NCBI GenBank assembly: GCA_025677815.1
Contig: JAIXMP010000030.1
Location: 310,001 to 374,000, forward strand
Reading direction: 5' to 3'
Source of the DNA: Phascolomyces articulosus
Lineage: Eukaryota; Mucoromycota; Mucoromycetes; Mucorales; Lichtheimiaceae
DNA length: 64,000 nt
Below are positions 50,090-60,179 of this stretch, piece after piece. Numbering within the stretch: position 1 is the stretch's first letter; every line of letters begins with the position of its first letter. A model generated the notes under the pieces. The model was not told the DNA's origin. It did no database searches and saw only the letters and a program-made list of their open reading frames with translations. Both the position numbers and the translations under genes were made by a program.

Positions 50090-51255
50090 GAGGAAGTATG
50101 GAAGACGAGGACGAGGATGAAAGCCCCAGCGAGGTATTTTTTTTTACTTTATATGAATTGTGTGTGCTTAAACCAATACACACATACTGAGTAATTGCAT
50201 ATATTTAGCCACCATCACTTGATTACTATGAGTATAAAGATTCATTATCGGTTTCTTGGGTCCTTAAATGGAAGAGCTTGGACTTGTATGATACATCTGA
50301 CATGTTGCATAAACATTTGGATGGAATGAAACAAGATTTGAAAAGGCGCTTTGTTCAGATGGGTAAATTTCTTGACTAATAGAGTTAAGTTGATATGAAT
50401 GGGGGGGAGAGAAAAAGATGAGGCATCAAAAATAATGATACTAAAGTATGAACTATTAGGAATGTCCAAGTTGCGCAGCCATGCGATGAATAAACTTTAC
50501 CAGCTGCCACTAAGTCTTAATTATTTCATCGAGAAGGGATCTGTGTATTACAAATTAAATAAAGAAATTGAAGATGATTTACTATATGCACGGCAACCCC
50601 ACATCGAACACGACATTAATGAATTTGTGAATGAACATGCTACAAAATTGGTAGAGTGTGTTTTGGTTTCATCAAAGCCGTGGATCCTTGTAACTCAATT
50701 TGAAGCGTACGTGTCAAACCAACCTCACATTGATGACTGTGCGTTCAGTCAACCAGGCCTATCCTCAGCAACACCTACTGCCCACATCATCGATAAAAAC
50801 CGTTTCCAGACAACATGGAAGGAAATTGTAATTCTGCGGGGAGATCTAGAATTTTTGTTTCTAGAGGGATATTGGTGATACACATAGAAAATCGAAATTC
50901 ATGTTCCCAAAGCTGATGAGGATCGTTAGAGATCGATACTTGATGTCCGTCTGGGACCAAGTGTTGCTTACGATGTCAACATTATTGTAATAAACAAAGA
51001 GTTATCTGAAAAAGAAGATGGACAAACTCAAGAAAAGGATGGACAATCTCGATCTCAAGGCAAGGAGGAGCAATCTCAAGATGATGAATATTATCAAGAG
51101 GAGGAAGACTATGAATACGAGGAGGAAGAATGTCCTAGTGAGGTATTGTATTATTTCTTTAATTCTTTTATTATACTATGAGTGTGGTTATAGTAATGTA
51201 TATACTAACCACTCCTAAAAATGTAGCCACCGCCGTTTTTGGACTACTGTAGCGC
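50090..51255 (+). pseudogene. fragment of the unknown multi-copy family, next to MULE relic
   Basis: An exon ending DESPSE before a GT donor (about 50137) splices to PPSLDYYEYKDSLSVSWVLK and on to a stop near 50379. From 50399 a 159-codon frame carries the family block SLNYFIEKGSVYYKLNKEIE and WILVTQFEAYVSNQP, matching the intact gene at 44840-47021 and, more closely, 26160-26500. After a stop at 50878 a frame continues (EIHVPKADEDR) into an acidic stretch ending EECPSE, a GT donor, and an acceptor before PPPFLDY near 51228. So the SPSE/PP junction occurs twice, as if a second module began before the microsatellite. Confidence 0.55.
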
Positions 51256-51290
51256 TCCTTAGTCCGGTTAATATTGGATATTTTCTTTTT

Positions 51291-51416
<126 letters not shown>

Positions 51417-51523
51417 TTCATTATTGTTATTATTTCTTTATCAGTATCAGTATTATTATCTTTAAAGTACATTATATTGTACATCAACATAAAGCACTCT
51501 TATTGGATGAAACTTATTCACAT

Positions 51524-51627
51524 GTTACATTTGCTTTTGTAACAATTGCAATTGCTTTTGATAACACTTGCAATTACTTTTGATAACATTTGCTTTTGCT
51601 TTTGCAAATTATTGCAAAAGCAAATAG
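51524..51627. repeat. TTTGCTTTTG-type repeats with a hairpin
   Basis: Several copies of (T)GC(A/T)(A)TT(A/G)CTTTTG in tandem end in a perfect stem, TTTGCTTTTGC and its complement GCAAAAGCAAA, around a short loop at about 51591-51626. Could be a transposon or UTR structure. Confidence 0.6.
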
Positions 51628-52524
51628 TATAAATAGAATACTAGTTTCGATTTCTTTAATTCTTTAGTTCTTTACTCCTGAGTTCCTAACTCTCAGTTCT
51701 TTATTTCCCAGTTTTCAGTACTTTACTTTATTTTCTCAATAAAATATCTTAAACTTATCCTTTACTTTAAACTTTTTGTCTTTTGAATAAGTGAGATAAT
51801 ATAACATTCACTATTCTTTCATTATAACAAGACTATTTCTCGTGTGGTTTCAGACGTATAATTCCTGAAAATAAGAACTCCCACACAACCTATCTTTATT
51901 TATTTTATTATTTGATCCATAAATTGATTACTTCGTACAACTTTTATTGATATCATTATCAATTATTTTACTCTATACAGAAGGTTCTTTAACACAAACA
52001 GAACGCTTTACTACCATAAGTTTAAAGACTCATCATCCGTATCAAGGGTTCTCAAACGCAAAAGCATTGATCTATATGCGACACCGGATATACTCGAAAG
52101 GCAGATGGTTGGCATTAAAACCGATTTAAAACATCATTATATCGATATGGGTAAGTTGCGGGAATCGGGTTAGGGTTTGAGTAGCATGCGAGTGCAAGGC
52201 CATGATACTAACTAACAACCCATAAATTAAAATATGGTACCAAGAAGCATGAGTATTTAACTTGATCAGAAAACATAAGGAAAATAATATATGAATTTTT
52301 AAGTATAATAAACTTTTAATAATTAGATCGTTGCTTTTTTTTAGAATCTGGACTTCCTTCTTCCATTTTTACATCATTTTCATGTAGCTGTTTTCGCGGA
52401 TGGTTTAGGGTGCAATAATTACCATTGTCTTCATAATCGGTTAAATTATCTTCGTATTTTTCATCAATACACATAGAGTCAACTTCAGTATCATCAGTGT
52501 CATCTTTTAAAGAATTTTTATGCT
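51628..52524. other. intergenic
   Basis: Nothing recognised. A minus-strand acidic frame near 52380-52540 (D/E-rich) has no start or domain. Confidence 0.4.
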
Positions 52525-53004
52525 CCTCATCAGTACTGCTGAGGTTGTTTAGGTTACATGATTGAGAAACAACACTATGTTATTTGTAATCATTAGATTT
52601 TAATTATCTTCCTTGTTTAATTAAAATACGTCTAAAATGGTGATAATGATAAACAAGCCTTAGGTAATTCTAGATATTGGCTGCGATATTGTGTTAGCTA
52701 GATGTGTTGCAAAGTTGGCACTTTGACGTTGCTTGTTGAATCAGCCCATCTATGACTCAAAGAAACAACCAATACCAGGTATTTTCATTCTAGCCCCAAA
52801 CTCGACTATTCCTAATGTGTAGTTGTCGACTTCATCAGGATGTACATCAAGGGCCCTCCAGATATTGACAAACAATATTATTTATAATACCTATTAGACT
52901 CATTATCGATTTATTGAACGATCAAAGTTTTTATTTTGCTGTGATATTTAAAATAAACATAAGTTTAATTAGTCACGTAAATTATTTATATCAATCGTTC
53001 ATTT

Positions 53005-54615
53005 TTATTGAATCAAAAATGTTTCTTTGTTTAAATTACAGTCAGAGAAAAAATCTTCGCTTCTATTTACGCAACAACATCCAATAGCTTTATAATATTT
53101 TTCTCTTTGCTTTTTTTTGATAACAGGATAGTAGCGCCTACCATTGCTTCCAAGCGAAATTTCAGAAAGAATGACATATTTTGCTGAAGGATCATCCAAA
53201 CTGTTTGTTAAATCATCAAAATCAATCCATGTAGCCATTCGATTAACATCACTTTCTATGTTACACCAACACAAGTTTTCCTTTTTTATCTCCATGAATC
53301 TTGATAATTGTTGAAGCTTTTTAGATAGTCCATCGAAAAATGATTTTCCATCAAACTTCCAATAGAAATCATAATAATTCAAATAGATCCTTTTCACTTC
53401 TTTTGCTTTAGATAGTTGAACAAGTATGCACAAATGATAATCGTCTTCATTATCACCATCATTGATATTTTCAGGAAACGGTGGTATATCTTCTTCTCGT
53501 ATAGTTAAACTGTCATCATCGATGGATTGGTTGTTTGTAACATAAGTAGTTGTAACATGCATGGTTTTTCCAATTATATCGTAATTTTGAAATGAAGTCG
53601 TTATATCACCTGTAAAGTGTTCACCATTAACACCGGTCCATGATGACAAAAACTTGTACTTTTTGATTGTCGATTTATAATAAGGATTATTTCCAAAAAA
53701 CAAAATGCTGATATCTTTTTTTGCTAAAAGACCATAAAATTGAATCATCAAGTCTTCATATGGTTGATTGTAATCGATGCGAATCTTGTTGACCCTATTT
53801 TTATTCGAGAAAAGTCCACAAAAATGTCGAATTATTAACTTTTTGAATGATTGAGGTTCGTCTTTATGATCAATGAATTCTGGAAAAAGTTGAATGAGAG
53901 CAAAAACACGGTCGTGATCTTTGGTGCTTGTTCGTTGATGTGCATGATACAGAATTTGCGAAACGCTGAGTTCTGAAGATGATTTTGTTAAATGATTTAT
54001 TTCACCCAAATTACTACCTTCCCATTGATGCTTATCTCTTCCGACAAATAACAATCTTTTTGATTTTATTGCTTCTTCTAAAGTCCATAAACGTTTGAAA
54101 TATTGTTGTTCACTTTCATTTAAACATCTTGATTTAGAGTAATCAGGTACAAGTGCAACGGTGCAATAAGCATTTTCGTATATATGATACATGTTGCATA
54201 TTTCATGTTGTTTTTCGTCTTTATCGTCTTGATTGATGCATAGTTGATCATACCATATATATTTGATATTGAATTGTTGACATATTTCCTGAATGATGAC
54301 TTCAAATTTGACGTATTCATAACTACCATATATTCGAATAATCTTGTGTTTGCCTTCATCAATTCGTTTGGATTTTCCAGTGGTTTCATCAAATAAAATA
54401 TCTCCAGATTGATTCCATGAATATGATAATGCGCAGTAACCTTCGTTGACTTGAGATCCATCGACTGCTTTCATGTCTGAGATACGAACAAGTTTTGTAG
54501 GCATAAAGTCTGGTTTGGGCAAATCATTGGGGATTGGTTTTACACTTTTGATGAATCTATTCAATTTGTCGTTAAAACTCCAGGTATATTGAGCCGCCTC
54601 GTAGGTTATATACAT
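53005..54615 (-). CDS. HET-domain protein, copy B
   Basis: Single-exon gene, 536 residues, ATG at 54615. It has the same HET motifs as copy A: YCALSYSW at 60-67, IKYIWYDQLCINQDDKDEK, and RLWTLEEAIKSKRLLFVGRD. The spacing between motif 1 and motif 2 is about 40 residues shorter than in copy A. A segment of about 30 residues (FKKLIIRHFCGLFSNKNRVN) is present that copy A lacks. The N-terminal 30 residues differ from copy A, whereas most of the remainder is closely similar. Both copies are open throughout, which suggests selection on both. Function is inferred only from the HET family (non-self recognition). Confidence 0.85.
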   Translation of the reverse strand: MYITYEAAQYTWSFNDKLNRFIKSVKPIPNDLPKPDFMPTKLVRISDMKAVDGSQVNEGYCALSYSWNQSGDILFDETTGKSKRIDEGKHKIIRIYGSYEYVKFEVIIQEICQQFNIKYIWYDQLCINQDDKDEKQHEICNMYHIYENAYCTVALVPDYSKSRCLNESEQQYFKRLWTLEEAIKSKRLLFVGRDKHQWEGSNLGEINHLTKSSSELSVSQILYHAHQRTSTKDHDRVFALIQLFPEFIDHKDEPQSFKKLIIRHFCGLFSNKNRVNKIRIDYNQPYEDLMIQFYGLLAKKDISILFFGNNPYYKSTIKKYKFLSSWTGVNGEHFTGDITTSFQNYDIIGKTMHVTTTYVTNNQSIDDDSLTIREEDIPPFPENINDGDNEDDYHLCILVQLSKAKEVKRIYLNYYDFYWKFDGKSFFDGLSKKLQQLSRFMEIKKENLCWCNIESDVNRMATWIDFDDLTNSLDDPSAKYVILSEISLGSNGRRYYPVIKKKQREKYYKAIGCCCVNRSEDFFSDCNLNKETFLIQ

Positions 54616-54908
54616 TGTTTCTATGATTATATATAAAATAAGTTTGACGAGTTAGTTTCAATATAATCGCAGATAATAGAAATAAAAAAGAGAGGTGCTT
54701 ACTCACAGATAAAGAAGAAACGAATGGTATTATTGAAAAAATTTCAAGAGAATATGCAGTGGTGATGGGATTTAGTGGTAGTAAATACGCGTTCTTTTAA
54801 GGATTTTCTATCAAATAAAGGGTAGTGACAGAAGTAGTAAACAGAAAATGAAAAATAAAGAAGAAAAAAAATAAGTACGTAAGCCCTATAAATATACCTT
54901 TTTTCTCA

Positions 54909-55426
54909 CTAAACTAGTGTGACATATTTCAAGTCGCTAAGCCAAAACTTTGAAAGATCATCGTCAGCCCATCTCATAAATAAAATTATAGTTATTTCTT
55001 TATATGCGGACGATTTAGAAAAGAAGGAGTCTTTACTACTTGTTGGTTTTTTTTTCATAAAATCAATCGGAATAATATGAATTCTTCTAATCATGCCGTT
55101 GAATGCTTGACTCACTGCTGCAGAACGACTAGGAAGCAGTATGATAAGAACGTAATAAAATATTGTTAGAATAAACAAAAGGAAAAGCCCAGCCCTACGA
55201 CTTTGTGCAATGTGAATGTTAATATAAAGACAGCAGCTTGTGTTTGGTTTTTGCATTTTCTTTTCAACTTGCATAAGGGAAAAAGAGAAGGATCAATAAA
55301 GTGGAAAACATTTGGTGCAGCAGTAGTTATGCAACAGACAAAAGATTTTGTTATTAGCGGGTATCCTACTCGAGGTTTTTTATACTTTTTAAATGTAAGG
55401 TTGTCAAAACACCATATCCTGCTCAT
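54909..55426 (-). CDS. small companion ORF upstream of HET copy B
   Basis: Two overlapping frames on the minus strand are conserved with copy A. Frame 1 (55426-55166) has a hydrophobic core FVCCITTAAPN and then a basic stretch. Frame 2 (55274-54909) has a membrane segment LFLLFILTIFYYVLIILLP, then SRSAAVSQAFNGMIRR, and stops after LKYVTLV. Both frames show sequence conserved with copy A, so they may be exons of one small membrane protein, but I could not place clear splice sites. It sits upstream of the HET gene on the same strand in both copies. Function unknown. Confidence 0.4.
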
Positions 55427-55675
55427 TGGTTAAACCCAATTACAAAATTGGTTCAATATAACCTTTGTTGTAAGAACCTTTGTTATTTTATGTTAGACTT
55501 AAATACAGACAATGGATATGTTCATTCAGCTACTAGAAAGCCAAATGAAAAGGGACCCTTGTATTATGACGTAATATAAATAAAAAAAATACATTGATAC
55601 TTAAAGAATATGTGTCGCCCATAGTGACAATATACAAAAAATCTATTTTTCTGGTAGTTCTTATGTAAATCAACT

Positions 55676-56116
55676 TTGCTGCAATGTCTTTTTCAAGTAA
55701 AAAGAAAGAGCGCCACTGTCACATATGCTACTCCTTTAGAATATACGTATTTGGTGATAAACATAATTGTTTCAAAAGTGTACACTACCGATGATCAAAC
55801 CAAGTGCTTACTGATACTGGAGAAAACAAAGCCATTTCAGTCCATTACAAGTGAAAAATGGGCAACGGTTTCCACAGTCTGTGCTACAAATGAATTATTC
55901 AATACTCACTGCTCGAATTCAGATATCATGTCCCCATTAAAAATTTTATACGCATTTGACCCTCATCTTGCTTCTAGTAAACATCAATCTGTCAGAATAA
56001 CTGGATTTTTATATAAGGATATAAAATCCGATGCATTGAATCTTTACAACAATTACCTTTATTCTGCAGTAAAACAATGTAATGTTTTTACTATAAAAAA
56101 GTTAACTAACGAGTAG
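55676..56116 (+). pseudogene. C-terminal piece of the unknown multi-copy family
   Basis: Open for 146 codons from an ATG, but it represents only the last part of the family: LVINIIVSKVYTTDDQTKCL aligns with LLAICIVATRVYTILDRKKC at 26804 and with the C-terminal region of the 680-residue protein. N-terminal domains are missing. A short expressed derivative cannot be excluded. Confidence 0.55.
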
Positions 56117-56329
56117 TTAGTAGTTATATATAATACCCCTCCCCACTGTAGTATCAACTACTTTACAAATATAATATTCTTTTCAATTATTGATTATGTC
56201 CAACATCTTCTCTTTTTTATATATTTATTATTAGCATTGATAGTATACCCGTATAAAATTCCAATGGCCTAGTAGTTTTTTCTCTTGGGTCAACATGAAA
56301 ATGATACCAATTGCTACATGTAGCTCTAT

Positions 56330-57370
56330 CAAGAGTTTGACTGAAAAAGCAGCCTCACTTTTGATTGGAATTAAGGTCAAAGCTGGTCAGCATTATGTAT
56401 ATCAGTACAAGATAGAAAATGAGAGATGGATGTTCCTAATACTACGATGAAGCGGCTTCTTGAACGCCTGCCTACTTTAACAAGTGAACTCACTTCGTTT
56501 CTCATTTATTATAATTATAAAAACGCAGATGTAGTACTCGTTGAAGCTCAGAATATACTTTGTGCGAGAAATTCGAAGGTATATCAACAGCACTTAGTGA
56601 GCATCATATGCACCTCGTTGACAAAGCTGGTTTGACCTTAAGGAACTTTGAAAAGCTACCAGTTTCAAGATCGACCGATATGACGCTGGGTAAACGCACA
56701 AAGTTGATTACTGAGCGGAATAACGGTCCTAAATTTAATTTTGATAGTCATTTGTATGTTCATTGATGAAGCTGGTTTTAACCTTCATATATGTCGTAAT
56801 CTTGGTCGATCCAAGAGGGGGAGTCCTGCTTGAACGTTAATCCTTTCCCAATATAGCGTATTTATTATTAATTGAAGTGCCATTTGCGAGCTTGATGTTA
56901 TTAATGTATCGCTTCGAAAACCACAAGCGGTACAAAGCAATAAAAAACGAAAGCGAAACGACGATACAACGGTGTTAAATGCCTGGGTTGGGACACGAAC
57001 AGGACATTTCGTCGAGTTTTTAAACAAAGTTATAGATATTCCTAATGAGAATAATATGAAAAGGTGTTACTTGGTGATGGTTAACGTTCCTATTCACATT
57101 AAACAGTCAATTGCTTGCCTTATCGAACAGCGTGGCTACAAGTGTACCTACCTTGCTCCTTATTCCTCATTTTTAAATCCTATCGAAGAATTTTGGCCGG
57201 AGGTGAAGCTAAGTATGACATAACAGCCGGTATTATTGTTGGTAAGTTTAATACTAAAATTATGATAAGTGTTTGAAGAGACAAGTTAAGTGAGAAAGAT
57301 CAATTGACTCCGAGAATAACTGAAGCTGTTAAACAAGTAACTAAAGATTTGACGAAGTCCAGTCACTGAA
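56330..57370 (+). pseudogene. Tc1-like transposase, decayed
   Basis: Successive broken frames give the parts of a Tc1/IS630 transposase in order: FIDEAGFNLHICRN near 56755-56800 (first D), YLVMVNVPIH near 57068 (second D lost: N/V where D is expected), and LAPYSSFLNPIEEFW near 57150-57195 (E), then ITEAVKQVTKDLTKS. Several stops and frameshifts. It is diverged from the intact element at 41657-43342. No inverted repeats found. Confidence 0.75.
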
Positions 57371-58171
57371 TTATATAGTATTAGGACAAAAATATATTAT
57401 TCTACAGCATGATAATGAGATACGTTGTATTTATACAGTTTCACTTTTCTGCTGGCATGCATGTGAATTAGTTTTTCTAATAATAATTATTTTCTATTAT
57501 TTTCTGAGGCTAATAATGTAGAAGAATTTACTTTTTAAAAGGAGTAGCTTACGCCAATAATGAACATAAACGTTTTCAAGGCATGGCTTACACCAACACT
57601 ATCTAAAAAAGGAAACTGCAATATGAGAACTTGGAGTGGATCAAAAGAGTTGAAAATGCAGTTTTTGACAAGGTTTCGTTGACTTCCCAAAATTAGTTTC
57701 TCAATGATGTGTACGTATACTACATTCAACAGATCCAAACTATAATCCAGAAATAACATCACATTTATTGTGAGATTCATTATCGTACTAGATCATAAAA
57801 GCTACACCGATAAATGTTCGTCCAATTTTTTGATTTTGCATAACGATGAAGTAATGTACTACACAGCTTCCAATTTTTTAACTGCTTTATAAAATATTCT
57901 CTTATACCAAACATATCTAACTTGCAACAAGTAATAATTCCAATCGATCCCAATTTCGAAACATTCTCAATATATTATTCAGCAAGGGAAACAAAGAAAT
58001 CTTAATACTATTTATCTAAATATTTAAAAAAAATCCACAGCTATGATGATATAACCTTATTTTCAGATCTGCATTGATGTGTGGTAAAAGTTTTTATTTG
58101 AAAATAAGAGGGGGGTTGTGATGATCGTGGGAAGAGAGAGAGAGAGAGTATGGTTGTGAATACTTTTTTCT
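57371..58171. other. intergenic
   Basis: AT-rich, with a (GA)n tract at 58133-58147 just beyond the proteasome gene end. Confidence 0.5.
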
Positions 58172-59609
58172 TTAGTTATCAGTATCCATAGGAGCCACAT
58201 CACCATGATCCACTTCTGTGTTGCTATCCTCTCGAGAACTTTCTGCAGCTATTGATTCAGCGGCTGATCGTTCTTCAGGACCACGTCGAGTTCTAGAGGT
58301 TTCGTCGCCTAAAAGGTCCAAATACTTTTGCAATCCATCACCTTCAATAATATGGAAATCTTCGTTTTTACCAACAATACCAATCGATGTGTTGTGAATG
58401 TTAAGCTCCTTATCTTGTTGTAATGTATCACGAAGAGCCAAAAGACCATGTCGAACAAGTTCATCCAATGAAGCTAAAAAAAAGCACTCATTCTTTTTAG
58501 TTATCACCTTTCGGGTTTATGTATAATATATAAACTCTCTCTCACATACAATTTATCATCACATAAAAAAAAGTGTATCCCAATATAATTTATATCTTAC
58601 CATTGGCAAATTGTTCGTAATTCTTTTCCAAATAGGTCTTTGCAGATTGGGAACGAGCACCAATAGACATAGCAAAATATTCAAAACAAGTACCGGATGG
58701 GGACGATTCATAAAGATGAGGGCCAGTCTCCTAATATATATATATATACGATACCAACAAAAAAATTGCATTTTGTTATTCAAACCATGTTGCCATGTAA
58801 GAAAAAAAAAAAAAAAAAAAAAGAGAGAGAGAGAAAATTATACACACATCATAACCAACTACCAACAGACCGACACCATAAGGTCGACGACCATATTGTT
58901 GTGTGTTGACTTGAGCCTCTATGTCAATCAAATACAAATAATTCAAGTATGGGTTGGTATAAAAAAACATCATCATCATCCACTAATGGTGAAAAATTCA
59001 AAAATAGATAACATACTGTCTGCAATGGTCGAAACAATTCTTTGAACGGGGATGGGTCGGTCATATAACATCTTAGATCGCATAGCTTCAGTTCGCATAA
59101 AGTTGCTATTTGATTATATATGCTTAGTGTTTCCATTTTTTACATATATATCCTATTATTATTTTCAAAAAAATAAAATACCTAAGCACACGAGCGTCTG
59201 ATGTCAAGCCTGCAATAGCAATACCCATATGTTCATCAATCTTGATCAATTTCTTTTGGTAGGATGCTAACTCTCCAGAAGAACGCTTTTTTTTATAGAA
59301 TTCAAGAAGAAATTAATTACTGTTTCATAAATGTCTTTTTTTTTTTTAAAAAAAAAAAGAAAAGATATAAAATATATAAAGTTACCTTGAGAGCAAGCAA
59401 GACAGCGTATTCATTACTTCTCAAACCGATCGCCGCTGAGCCTTGCTTGACGGCTTCAACAGCATATTCGACTTGATGGATGCGGCCTTGTGGAGACCAT
59501 GTTGAAACATCGTTATCGTATTGATTTCGAAACTAAACCCATTCAATTGAACATATTAGCAATGAGTTCTTTTTCATTGGATTGGTCAAGTGGAATTCAG
59601 TTTTACCAT
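58172..59609 (-). CDS. PSMA1: 20S proteasome subunit alpha-6 (PSMA1/Pre5)
   Basis: Ring subunit of the 20S proteasome core. Seven exons on the minus strand: 59609-59607, 59532-59386, 59285-59182, 59105-59017, 58918-58848, 58730-58601 and 58473-58172, joining to 281 residues. The first coding exon is just the ATG. The alpha-subunit signature [20 protein letters not shown] sits at the N terminus, followed by [12 protein letters not shown]. Later blocks [36 protein letters not shown] and NVSIGIVGK-like [13 protein letters not shown] identify PSMA1/Pre5 rather than other alpha subunits. The C-terminal tail beyond LLGDE is acidic, as in other PSMA1 proteins, and ends MDTDN. It is housekeeping and single here. 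The neighbouring SET gene has the same orientation. Confidence 0.95.
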
Positions 59610-60179
59610 GTCGCGTTTTTTTGGGGGTTGAGTAAGTGAGAAAGTTGAAGAAAAAAAAGGTACGTCTTCGGACGCGCGGCAGCTCTTTACTTTTAGGTGA
59701 CGTGCACCAACTCCCGACAACAGCAGCCAAAATTTCAAAATTTCTCTGCTTTACTTATTAGAGGGAAGCGGGCATAATTTGCTGATGAACCACTATGCAT
59801 ACAGTTACCGTCCATCAAGACCTATAAAAAATGATTGAACAGATAAAAACGGGCTTTCTGAATTATATACTTCTAAGTTGATAAACTATTCTATATTATC
59901 CAACGAAAGACATCATATAGTATCCATTATTCACCAGAGCATATGTACAGAGAGAGAAAGAGAGAAGTTTGAATTATGCAAGTTATTCTATCCAATAATA
60001 CTTTTTTTTTATCATATTTTAAAAATACAATATTTAATTGAACTATATACTTTTGTAAAACCTTTAAATGTTGAAAAAAACAGTGGAGATAAAATTCTAT
60101 ATAAAATAATATATATCTGTATATGTACATGTACAACTTTTTGGTTCAGGGTGATTGGAGGTTGGGGAGGAAAGAATTA
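59610..60179. other. PSMA1 upstream region
   Basis: Lies between PSMA1 and the 3' end of the SET gene. Contains TTAGGTGACGTGCACC near 59693-59708, an ATF/CREB-like site plausible for the PSMA1 promoter. Confidence 0.4.

Larger units (their letters stand above)
52525..55880. repeat. segmental duplication, copy B (HET locus)
   Basis: Second copy of the segment at about 6810-10560, same orientation, about 45.7 kb away. It contains HET copy B, the longer version of the companion ORF and the start of a family relic. Confidence 0.85.
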
